Assembly (NCBI GenBank): GCA_030425785.1
Contig: JAUHYJ010000077.1
Span: 1 to 10,212, forward strand
Direction of reading: 5' to 3'
Source of the DNA: Acidimicrobiia bacterium
Lineage (GTDB): Bacteria; Actinomycetota; Acidimicrobiia; Acidimicrobiales; Ilumatobacteraceae
Length of the DNA stretch: 10,212 nucleotides
The notes below the pieces were generated by a model, which had not been told where the DNA came from, made no database searches, and saw nothing but the letters and a program-made list of their open reading frames with translations. Positions 1 to 6,984 of the stretch are shown here, in pieces; position 1 is the first letter of the stretch; the number at the start of each line of letters is the position of its first letter. Both the position numbers and the translations under genes were made by a program.

Positions 1-7
1 CAGCATC

Positions 8-41
8 AAGAAACCCCGGATCCGCCGAGGCGGTTCCGGGG
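8..41 (-). terminator. Rho-independent terminator closing the minus-strand operon
   Basis: The outer arms 14-20 (CCCCGGA) and 35-41 (TCCGGGG) pair perfectly. After one T-T mismatch (21/34) the inner arms 22-26 (CCGCC) and 29-33 (GGCGG) pair around a tiny loop. Read on the minus strand the stem is followed at once by UUUCUU (positions 13 down to 8), so it works as an intrinsic terminator in that direction. On the plus strand the stem is followed by CGAAGTCAG, with no U tract. It lies about 160 bases beyond the last stop codon of the operon (200). It may originally have served the intact 3' end of the ATPase gene or another gene lost at this junction. Confidence 0.75.
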
Positions 42-156
42 CGAAGTCAGGAGAGAGCGTGAACCGGTTGCCCGAACCTGGAATGGTTACGGGCAGCGGC
101 CACACTCATATGGGAGCAAAATCACCGCGTCCGCAAGGCTTCCTGATCCGGAACCA

Positions 157-192
157 GGCGGCTGCTCCGCACGAGGAAGCAGAGCAGCCGCC
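157..192. repeat. Perfect 11-bp inverted repeat just past the ATPase stop
   Basis: Arms 157-167 (GGCGGCTGCTC) and 182-192 (GAGCAGCCGCC) are perfectly complementary, with a 14-base loop. The first arm met by minus-strand transcription begins 8 bases after the stop codon at 200-202. No U tract follows on either strand, so it is not a standard intrinsic terminator. It could be an mRNA 3'-stabilising hairpin, a partial terminator, or a DNA element linked to the rearrangement that seems to have cut the ATPase short. The rest of 42-199 holds no convincing gene on either strand. Confidence 0.6.
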
Positions 193-199
193 GCTTCCC

Positions 200-1369
200 C
201 TACGACATCATCGCGATCATCTTCTTGAACAGGACGAGGTCTTCGCGGGCGTCGGCCAGCGAGCCGGTGTCGAGGACGAGGACACGGTGGTCGGTGCCCA
301 CGTCGGTGAGCGACGACTCGTCGGACCGGGCCCACACGGTCCAGTCGGCGAGGCCGAGGTTCGAGATCCGCTGGGCGAGCCGTCGGCTCGCCTCGTCGAA
401 CCGTGCGAGCAGCGCAGCGTCGAGGTCGGCGGCGTCATAGGGCCGGTCGCCGAGCTCGCGGTGGACCTCGATGAGCGCGTGGTACTGGTCGGGATGGTCG
501 AGCGGGTCGAGCTGCATCGTCAACGCCTGCTCGGCGAGGGTGAGGTCGGACAGGTGGATCCGGAGCGGCAGGTCGCCGTCGCGTGCGCTCGCGACAGCGA
601 CGTCGGCGTGAGCGGTGTAGCGATCGCGCAGTGCCGCGTGATCGGCCGCCGACAGCTTGGTCGCCGCGAAGCGATTGATCGCGGTGCGGCTGTCGATCCG
701 GCCGAGGTTGACGTAGTCGGAGTTCGGGTCGACGATGATCACCGGCAAGTCGGTCTCGTTCAGCAACCGCTCGAGCACGACGCCGAGTGAGAACGTCTTG
801 CCCGACCCGGACTGCCCGCACATGAAGGTGTGGCGGGCGAAGCCCTTGGGGCGCAGGCGGGCCGGCACCGCCGATGATCGCAGCGTGCCGATCTCGAGCC
901 CGGGACCGCCGCCCACGACCCCGTCGAAGTAGGCGGCGACGGTGTCGTCGTCGGCGGGCTCGATCGTCGCGTCGTCGAACGCGCCGACCTCGCCGTCACC
1001 GTCGAGACGGCCGAGCACGACACCGGCGCCTTCGACGACGCGTGCCTGGAGGCTGACGGTCGCGCGCTGGATGCCGAAGTCGTCGACCGGCTCGCGGTCG
1101 GCGGCTCGGTCGTCGGCGACGCCCAGGCCGGCGGGATCGAGCTCGACGGTGATGCCCTGGCGCGAGACGGCACCCAGTTCGTGGAGTTGGACGAGCAGTC
1201 GCTCGCCGTTCGGTGGTGTCACGATCAGCAGGTCGCCGGGCTCGATCGACAGGTCGAACCCGGCGACGAGACGGACGTCGCGCCCGTTGACCGACCACGC
1301 GGCGGTCACCGAGCGGAGCCGTTCGAGGAGGCGGGAGCGGGCCGCCGCGGTCGTCGATCGGTCGGTCAT
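200..1369 (-). CDS. HerA/DUF87-type P-loop ATPase, C-terminally truncated
   Basis: This 389-residue protein resembles HerA/VirB4-type (DUF87) ATPases, hexameric motors that usually translocate DNA or protein. Residues about 25-85 look like the N-terminal HAS-type beta barrel. The Walker A motif GQSGSGKT is at 185-192, followed by the family-typical strand VIIVDPNSDYV (210-220). Residues 230-360 fit the helical insert. A strand VLVLDTGSL (363-371) follows, and the protein ends about 18 residues later. In relatives this is just before the segment carrying Walker B (often DEAH), sensor and arginine-finger residues. No continuation of that kind is readable in any minus-strand frame down to position 1, so the gene looks truncated and probably cannot hydrolyse ATP alone. 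The ATG at 1369 overlaps the TGA of the upstream gene (ATGA, 1366-1369), with AGGAG ten bases before it. The reading frame stays open further upstream to about 2386, but that part is a shadow of the neighbouring gene. Family call confident; truncation likely; function unknown. Confidence 0.8.
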   Translation of the reverse strand: MTDRSTTAAARSRLLERLRSVTAAWSVNGRDVRLVAGFDLSIEPGDLLIVTPPNGERLLVQLHELGAVSRQGITVELDPAGLGVADDRAADREPVDDFGIQRATVSLQARVVEGAGVVLGRLDGDGEVGAFDDATIEPADDDTVAAYFDGVVGGGPGLEIGTLRSSAVPARLRPKGFARHTFMCGQSGSGKTFSLGVVLERLLNETDLPVIIVDPNSDYVNLGRIDSRTAINRFAATKLSAADHAALRDRYTAHADVAVASARDGDLPLRIHLSDLTLAEQALTMQLDPLDHPDQYHALIEVHRELGDRPYDAADLDAALLARFDEASRRLAQRISNLGLADWTVWARSDESSLTDVGTDHRVLVLDTGSLADAREDLVLFKKMIAMMS

Positions 1370-3318
1370 GACGAAGTGGCTCCTACCGGGTCGAGGGTCG
1401 TGGTCTGGTCGTCGCGGGCGGCCGTGGCGTCGCCGTAGAGCAGGGTCAGGGCGATGGCGGCGAGTGGCACCGTGAGGGCGTACACCAGTGCTGCGAGTGC
1501 CGAGAACGCCCACAACGGCAGACCGCTGGCGACGATCAGCAACAGCAGCGCCGTGACCAGTGTGAGCAGCGCCACCCCGCCGTTGAGCGCCGTGGTCACG
1601 AGCGCGGTGTGGAACCACCTGCCGCGTACGAGCTCGCTGCTGCGATCGAGCGCGTCCTGGCCCGAGCGGTCTTCGTACATGACCGTCTGGGGGACGAACT
1701 GGTAGCGAACGAGCTGACGGATGCCCCATGGCGCACCCACGAACGACGCGAGCAGTACGAAGACGATGGCGAACGATCGGACGAACGCCCTGGCGAGGTC
1801 GCCGCGCCGAGCCCATGTGTCCCTGATCGCCGTGACCGCCGCGGCGGTGCCGCGCCCGTCGCCGTCGAGGTACTGGGCGACGATCGCGCTGATCACGACG
1901 AACGCGGCGATGTTCGCGATGCTGCCGACGAGCGCCGCCAGCACGAGGCTCGTGCCGCTCGCCCCACCCGCCAGCGACATCAGGCTCGAGACGAACGGCA
2001 CCAGTTCGATGAGCGCGGCGAGCATCCCGGTCACGATCGCCGCGGGGACGTACACGAGCCCGAACAGGATGTACACCGCCGGTGATCGGCGATACAGCGT
2101 GAACGCGGCGCGGACGATCTGGCCGGCTCGTCGCTCGGCCACGACCGGCTCGGGATCGACCGCTGTCCAGTCGGTCCGGCCGACCAGGAAGCGGACGAGC
2201 AGGGCCAGGAGGAGCAGGCCGACGATGATCCGGGCCGGCGACACCGTGAACGTGATGAGGGCGCCAGAGCCACGCTCGACCGCGCCACAGAACACGTCGA
2301 TGACGCCCGCCGCGCTCGAGTCGCCGGCCGGGATGAGCACGCTGTTGTCGCGGAGCTCCTCGAACCACGGCGCCGGCTCGAGCCAACGGTCCTTCGCCGC
2401 CGGCCCGGTCGGCCCGTTGAAGGCCCCGTTCTGGCGCTCGCCCCAGCGGCCTCGGTACGACACCCAGGCGAGCGGGTCGTCGGGGTCGGTGACCTCGTCG
2501 GGCAGCACGACGACCTCGGGTACCACCCGGTCGGACGGCCCCGTCGTGTCGTCACACCCGAATCCCTCGCTCGCGCCGCGGCCGAGGTAGAGCGCGGACT
2601 GGAAGTAGCTCGCGTGCGAACGTGCCGACGAGTAGACGACCGGGCGGTCGCCCTCGCGCGACAGCTTCTCATTGCCCCAGTCGGCACGCTCGCCGCCTTC
2701 GTGCTGCGAGAAGCCGACGGCGACCGGCTCGCCGCGCAGCGCCTCGTCGATCGATGACGCCTCGAACTTGAGGGTGATGCCCTCCCAGTCGCTCTCGTGC
2801 TTGTTGTTCCAGTCGTTGTAGTACCAGTAGAACCAGTACTGGATGAACAGCAGCTCGGGCTCGTCCGGTTGCTGGACGATGTGGGCGTACACCGTTGGCG
2901 TCAGTTGCTCGGCGAAGGCGTCGAAGTCGCGCTCGTAGATGCAGGCCGGTGTCAGGGAGTTGCCGGGGAAGTCGAGGAAGAACCCCTCGCCGAGCCCGAA
3001 CAGGTCGGCCGCACCGGGTGCGCGCATCACGACCGGATCGTTCCGGCTCAGCTGGCGCAGCGCGATCTGGGGGTTGTCGAGGATCATCTCGACCGGCATC
3101 GGCACGAACGGCTCACCGTCGGTGTCGCAGTCCTCCTCCTGCTGCTTGACCATGATGATCGGCGCGAAGCGTTCTGCCAGTTCCTGGGCCGGGCCGGCCG
3201 GCTCGGGCTCTTGCGCGGCTGCTCCGGTGACGACGAGTGACGAGAGCGCGGCGCCCAATCCGGCCGCGAGGAGCACGCCTCGGCACCATGAGGATCCGCG
3301 TGGTCGCTGTCGTGTCAT
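1366..3318 (-). CDS. Secreted Vps62-like domain fused to polytopic membrane domain
   Basis: The product has 650 residues. The N-terminus has a basic start, a hydrophobic stretch (15-30) and an Ala-rich cleavage site near 35 (TGAAA before QEPEP), so the next part should lie outside the membrane. Residues about 48-345 resemble the Vps62-related family: an aromatic run YWFYWYYNDWNNKHESDWEG (161-180), HEGGE (206-210), SHASY (234-238) and a Trp/Arg-rich region near 286-312. A membrane segment at 361-378 leads into a C-terminal domain with hydrophobic segments near 412-437, 456-482, 515-532, 572-599 and 603-628. A DALDRSSELVRGRW motif (555-568) resembles the glycerophosphodiester phosphodiesterase membrane-domain/YciC-like group. 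No catalytic site is recognised, and the role is unknown. The ATG at 3318 is preferred because GGAG lies six bases upstream and a signal peptide follows directly. A 36-residue in-frame extension is basic, Pro-rich and overlaps the upstream gene. It sits 40 bases after the receptor gene and is coupled by ATGA to the ATPase. Confidence 0.8.
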   Translation of the reverse strand: MTRQRPRGSSWCRGVLLAAGLGAALSSLVVTGAAAQEPEPAGPAQELAERFAPIIMVKQQEEDCDTDGEPFVPMPVEMILDNPQIALRQLSRNDPVVMRAPGAADLFGLGEGFFLDFPGNSLTPACIYERDFDAFAEQLTPTVYAHIVQQPDEPELLFIQYWFYWYYNDWNNKHESDWEGITLKFEASSIDEALRGEPVAVGFSQHEGGERADWGNEKLSREGDRPVVYSSARSHASYFQSALYLGRGASEGFGCDDTTGPSDRVVPEVVVLPDEVTDPDDPLAWVSYRGRWGERQNGAFNGPTGPAAKDRWLEPAPWFEELRDNSVLIPAGDSSAAGVIDVFCGAVERGSGALITFTVSPARIIVGLLLLALLVRFLVGRTDWTAVDPEPVVAERRAGQIVRAAFTLYRRSPAVYILFGLVYVPAAIVTGMLAALIELVPFVSSLMSLAGGASGTSLVLAALVGSIANIAAFVVISAIVAQYLDGDGRGTAAAVTAIRDTWARRGDLARAFVRSFAIVFVLLASFVGAPWGIRQLVRYQFVPQTVMYEDRSGQDALDRSSELVRGRWFHTALVTTALNGGVALLTLVTALLLLIVASGLPLWAFSALAALVYALTVPLAAIALTLLYGDATAARDDQTTTLDPVGATSS

Positions 3319-3324
3319 GGGCGT

Positions 3325-3328
3325 CTCC
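3325..3328 (-). promoter_or_regulatory. Ribosome binding site of the Vps62-like gene
   Basis: GGAG on the minus strand lies six bases before the ATG at 3318. It sits in the 40-base gap after the upstream receptor gene and decides between this start and the longer in-frame ATG at 3426. Confidence 0.6.
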
Positions 3329-3358
3329 GACCGTGTGTGGGCAGGTGGGTGCGTGGGG

Positions 3359-5416
3359 TCATGGCTCGGTCGAGGTCGGTGCGATCGTCGAGAGTCGCGA
3401 CGCGCCGGACTCGTCGGCATCCGCATGCCAGTCGTCGGCGAGCACGACCCCGTCGCCGGCGCGTGCGCTCAGTGCGACCGCAGCGGTCACCGGCATGCCC
3501 CAGAGCGTGAACGACACCTGACGGGAGCCGAGCACTCCGGTGGCGACCAGTCCGGCCGACAGGCCGGCGCTCGCCGTCAGGACGAGGCCCTGGTCGGCGC
3601 CGATCTCGGCGACGGTCGACAGCACCGCCTCGGCGAACGTCGCCGCCGCTTCGGCGTCGGTGCCGTCGCGGCCGCGACCGGAGACGAAGAGCTGGTGTTC
3701 GAGGGCGACCTGTGCGCGCTCGACCCCGTGTTCGGCGGCCAACCGGCCGATCTCGCTCGCGAGCCGCGTGGTCAGCTCGAGCACACTGTCCTGCTCGGCT
3801 CCCGACGGGGCCGGGATGCCGCGGATCGAGATCGACACGACCGTGGCCGTGTCGACGACCTCGGCCAGTTCGCGCTCGCCCGACCTGACGCGTTCGACGA
3901 GCGAGTCGGGCAGGACGGTGGCGAGCATCCGGTTGATCCGCGCCTCTTCGTCGTCGATCGCCCGCTCCTGGTCGCGAAGCTGGCCGGCGACGGCGTCGAG
4001 TTGTCGGCCGACGTCTCCGAGCTCGTTGCGGCCGAGGTCGGGGAGGTCTGTCTCGTAGTCGCCGTCGGCGATCCGGCCGGCGGCCTCGACCAGCGGCTGG
4101 ACCGGCCGGGCCAGCATGCGGGCGAGCACGAGCCCGACGACCACGAGGACGGCCAGCAGTACGGCCAGGACGATCGCGATGGCGACGACGAAGCGCATCA
4201 GCTCGTCGCCGGTCTCACTCGTCTGCTGCTCGGTGACGAGGACCCAGCCGAGGTCGGTGACCGCGAGTGGCGACGCCGACGCGATGGTGGCTCGATCGAG
4301 CGGATTGTCGACGCCTCCGACGAACGTCTCGCCGTCGAGCGCCGACGCGACGGCATCGTTGTCGACCTCGTGGATCAGGACCGGCGAGCCGGTGAACTCG
4401 ATCAGCCCGGCGGCCCGCTCGTCGTCGGTGACGTCGGCGAACCGGTCGAGATAGCCGTCGGGATCGTCGAACCACTGGCGCGGCACGGTCCGGAGGCGGC
4501 GATCGCTGCCGACGATGTACGCGTCGCCGGTGTCGCCGAGTCCGAGCGCATCCCACTGCTGGCCGGCCGTGACGATGTCGGTGAGCCGTTCGGTCCGCAG
4601 GACGAGCACCAGTGCACCCACGACCTCCGCATCGTTGCGAACGGCGACCGCCACGTGCAGCACCGGGGCGGCGGAGTTCGGGAGATAGAAGCTCGTGTCG
4701 GCGAGGACCGCCGAGTCGACGGCGGCGCCGTCGAGCTTGCCGACGGCTCGACCGAGCCCGGCGTCGGCGTACGGGCCGTCGAACGCGTTCGTGCCGAGGT
4801 CGACGAACTTCGAGGTCGAGTAGAGCACGTCGCCGTCGTCGGCGTCGACGAAGAGGAGATCGGCGGCACCGACGCTCGCAGCGAGGCCGCGGAGGAAGGC
4901 GTGGTGCTCGGCGTGCGCGGCGTCGTACTCGCTGCTGCCACCGCTGTCGACCAGTTCGGCGCGATCGTCGCCGGCGTTCGTGGCGATGTACTGGTACTGC
5001 AGATAGCGGCCGGCGTCGCTCGTCGGGAGCAACTCGTCGACCGATGGCCGGTCGACACCGGCCGCGTCGTAGCGGCCGACCACGTCGTCGTAGACATCGA
5101 CGACCTGCTCGAGTTGGTCGGGGTCGAGCCCGCTGTCGAGCGCCTGGTAGCCCGCTTCGAGATCGACGAAGGCGTCGGCGACACCAGGGTCGGTGCCGAA
5201 CACGGCGGCCCGCACGAGCAGGCGGTTCATCGCGATCTCGATCGCGTCGGCACGCGAATCCCGGAGCCCCTCGAGCTGGGTCTGCGTGCTGCTGTTGAGC
5301 AGACCTCGCACGACGAAGAAGTTCACCGTCGCCAACAGGATCACCGAGACGAGCCCGAGTCCGACGAGCGCACGCGTGAGACGCGATCGCAGCGAGGTGT
5401 TGCGTCGATCGGTCAT
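3359..5416 (-). CDS. Cache-HAMP receptor with degenerate class III cyclase domain
   Basis: A 685-residue membrane receptor. Transmembrane segment 1 is at about 17-39. A long extracytoplasmic Cache-type sensor (40-405) carries the block LLFVDADDGDVLYSTSK (187-203), the dCache-like GDTGDAYIV (294-302) and a membrane-proximal DLGWVLVTEQ (388-397). Transmembrane segment 2 is at about 408-432, HAMP at 433-485 and a linker with a conserved LP (502-503). The cyclase homology domain spans about 522-665. Aligned by eye to active class III cyclases, the first metal Asp is Ser530, the second is Glu573, the purine-selecting Lys is Gln569, the Asp of Y-D-x-W-G is Thr637, the Asn is Thr644 and the Arg is Ala648. 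The fold landmarks LWG (638-640) and the VATGVLGSR stretch (624-632) remain. It is probably a non-catalytic pseudocyclase that passes a ligand signal to a partner. Its ATG overlaps the TGA of the channel gene (ATGA, 5413-5416), implying coupled translation. Architecture certain; ligand unknown; loss of activity inferred. Confidence 0.85.
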   Translation of the reverse strand: MTDRRNTSLRSRLTRALVGLGLVSVILLATVNFFVVRGLLNSSTQTQLEGLRDSRADAIEIAMNRLLVRAAVFGTDPGVADAFVDLEAGYQALDSGLDPDQLEQVVDVYDDVVGRYDAAGVDRPSVDELLPTSDAGRYLQYQYIATNAGDDRAELVDSGGSSEYDAAHAEHHAFLRGLAASVGAADLLFVDADDGDVLYSTSKFVDLGTNAFDGPYADAGLGRAVGKLDGAAVDSAVLADTSFYLPNSAAPVLHVAVAVRNDAEVVGALVLVLRTERLTDIVTAGQQWDALGLGDTGDAYIVGSDRRLRTVPRQWFDDPDGYLDRFADVTDDERAAGLIEFTGSPVLIHEVDNDAVASALDGETFVGGVDNPLDRATIASASPLAVTDLGWVLVTEQQTSETGDELMRFVVAIAIVLAVLLAVLVVVGLVLARMLARPVQPLVEAAGRIADGDYETDLPDLGRNELGDVGRQLDAVAGQLRDQERAIDDEEARINRMLATVLPDSLVERVRSGERELAEVVDTATVVSISIRGIPAPSGAEQDSVLELTTRLASEIGRLAAEHGVERAQVALEHQLFVSGRGRDGTDAEAAATFAEAVLSTVAEIGADQGLVLTASAGLSAGLVATGVLGSRQVSFTLWGMPVTAAVALSARAGDGVVLADDWHADADESGASRLSTIAPTSTEP

Positions 5417-6984
5417 GACGTCCCCGGGTCGTCGGTGGGTGCGCGGTCGGCGGCTGTGCCGTCGACGCCCGGCTCGGGTGATGCCTCGGCGTCGACGATG
5501 GCGACCAGCGCCTCGGCATCGGCGGCGTCACGTTCGAGCCGGGCTCGCCGGACGACCCGGTGGACGCGTCGTCGCCGGCTCGACGTGATCTGCTCGACAG
5601 CGGCGTTGAGATCGACCGATCGCGAGATGGCGCCACCCACGGCATCGGCTCGCACCGTGATCACGTCGCAGTCCGAGATCGCCACGACGGACACGCCGTG
5701 GCCGAGGACCTCGTCGCGGGCGAGTGACGTGGCGAGGTCGGAAGCCGCCAGGTCGAGCACCGGTGTGGGGTGGCCGTCGATGTCGACGGTGAGCTGGGCG
5801 GACCCCCGCTCGATGAGCACCATGTCGTCGTCACCCGGGTCGAGGATGGTCTCGCCGTTCGCATACCGCGCCGACACCGCGGCACCGGCGAGCTGATCGA
5901 GCTCGTCGTCGCCGAGCTGGTCGAGCAGCGATGAGGTGCGAAGGCCCCGGAGCAGCGACGCGCGATCGCGCTCACCGACGGCGGCGCTTCGCTCGCCGTC
6001 CCACAGGAAGAGATCCTGCGCCGGGCTCGGCAGCGGGACACCGCGTCGGTGCGAGTGGTACCAGACGAGTGAGCCGAAGTCGCTCTTGACCCGTGGGGCG
6101 ATCGTGTAGTCGTCGACCCACATCTGGACCTCGTACCCCATGAGCGGGTCGTCGATCTGGACGACGACGGCGTTCGGGGGTGGGTCGGACAGCACGCCCG
6201 GCGTCGACTCGGCGGCGGCGAGCAGCATCGCCTTCGCGTCGGTCGGCGAGTTGACGTACGCGACCTGGACGGGCACGACGACGCGGTGCAGGCGGGTCGG
6301 CTCGTCGAAGTTCGTGATCGTCGCACCGGCCAGCTGGCCGTTCGGCACGACGACGAGGTCACCGTCGCGGGTCTGGATGCGCGAGCTGCGCCAGTTGATG
6401 TCGACGACCTGGCCCTCGACGTCGTCGGCTCGGATCCAGTCGCCGGGTTGGAACGGCTGGTCGGCGAGCAGCGTGAAGCCGGACGCGATGCCGCCGAGCG
6501 TGTCCTGCAGCGCGAACGAGACGACCAGCGACGTGACGCCGAGCGCCGTCATGGCCGCCGACAGGTCGACGTCCCAGACGCCGGCGATCAGCAGCCATGC
6601 GAGGACGAGGATGAGCACGAGGCGGGGGAACGCGAGCAGCAACCGTGGGACCGAACGGCGGCCGTCGCGGCCGCGGTCGCGAATCCGTTCGATCACGATC
6701 GCGAGCGCGGCCAGCGCCGCCGCGCCCAGAGCGACCACGAGTCCCGAGGCGATCAGCTGGACGAACGGATTGGTGCTCGAGGCGTCGAACAGCACGCGCA
6801 CGAGTGCCCACACGGCGAAGAGCGGGAGCACCCAGTTCCGGACCGCAGCGATCGGGCGCTGGAGCGACGAGTCGCGCTGGCGCAGGCGCTCCTCGAGCTC
6901 GCCGCTGCCGATGATGACGAGCGGGAGCAGGACGACCAGCATCGCCGCCCAGCCGGCGGTCGGGTCGCGGAAGACGTCGGTCAT
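5413..6984 (-). CDS. MscS-type channel with degenerate CNBD-like C-terminus
   Basis: A 523-residue small-conductance mechanosensitive channel homologue with the bCNG (bacterial cyclic-nucleotide-gated) layout. Hydrophobic segments lie near 12-27, 50-66, 74-99 and 113-135. The pore-lining helix is at about 142-170 (SFALQDTLGGIASGF, 156-170), followed by the MscS beta domain with the signature VVVPNGQLAGATITNF (211-226). The alpha/beta domain runs to about 315. Residues about 342-465 resemble a cyclic-nucleotide-binding domain: a helix LLRGLRTSSLLDQL (344-357), then NGETILDPGDDDMVLIERG (376-394). Where active domains have F-G-E and R-x-A-T/S in the phosphate cassette, this one has ATS (418-420) and HGVS (429-432), so cAMP/cGMP binding is doubtful. 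The tail from 466 is basic, then acidic and disordered-looking. It is coupled by ATGA to receptors on both sides, which suggests it is their output. A GAGG lies seven bases before the start. Confidence 0.88.
   Translation of the reverse strand: MTDVFRDPTAGWAAMLVVLLPLVIIGSGELEERLRQRDSSLQRPIAAVRNWVLPLFAVWALVRVLFDASSTNPFVQLIASGLVVALGAAALAALAIVIERIRDRGRDGRRSVPRLLLAFPRLVLILVLAWLLIAGVWDVDLSAAMTALGVTSLVVSFALQDTLGGIASGFTLLADQPFQPGDWIRADDVEGQVVDINWRSSRIQTRDGDLVVVPNGQLAGATITNFDEPTRLHRVVVPVQVAYVNSPTDAKAMLLAAAESTPGVLSDPPPNAVVVQIDDPLMGYEVQMWVDDYTIAPRVKSDFGSLVWYHSHRRGVPLPSPAQDLFLWDGERSAAVGERDRASLLRGLRTSSLLDQLGDDELDQLAGAAVSARYANGETILDPGDDDMVLIERGSAQLTVDIDGHPTPVLDLAASDLATSLARDEVLGHGVSVVAISDCDVITVRADAVGGAISRSVDLNAAVEQITSSRRRRVHRVVRRARLERDAADAEALVAIVDAEASPEPGVDGTAADRAPTDDPGTS

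Noticed and set aside
42..156. Possible small gene or RNA between the ATPase stop and the terminator
   Set aside because: The only ATG frame on the minus strand is about 20 codons without a Shine-Dalgarno. No tRNA-like cloverleaf or other stable fold could be drawn by eye.
59..790. Plus-strand frame with a GTG start and an AGGAG just upstream
   Set aside because: The ribosome-site-like sequence is tempting, but most of the frame is antisense to the ATPase and the product has no recognisable domain or normal composition.
200..1369. HerA-type ATPase as part of an anti-phage defence system
   Set aside because: HerA-like ATPases do occur in defence operons, but no nuclease, Sir2, DUF4297 or other effector is visible and this copy lacks the Walker B region.
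1370..2386. In-frame upstream extension of the ATPase gene
   Set aside because: It overlaps about 1 kb of the Vps62-like gene, encodes Arg/Pro-rich sequence, and an ATGA-coupled start with AGGAG is present at 1369.
3319..3426. 36-residue N-terminal extension of the Vps62-like protein
   Set aside because: It would hide the signal peptide and overlap the upstream gene. GGAG sits correctly for the ATG at 3318.
2939..5896. Very long plus-strand open frame of 985 codons
   Set aside because: It is antisense to the receptor and to parts of the channel and Vps62-like genes. Its translation is Arg/Asp/Val/Gly-rich low complexity with no domain, typical of a third-position GC shadow frame.
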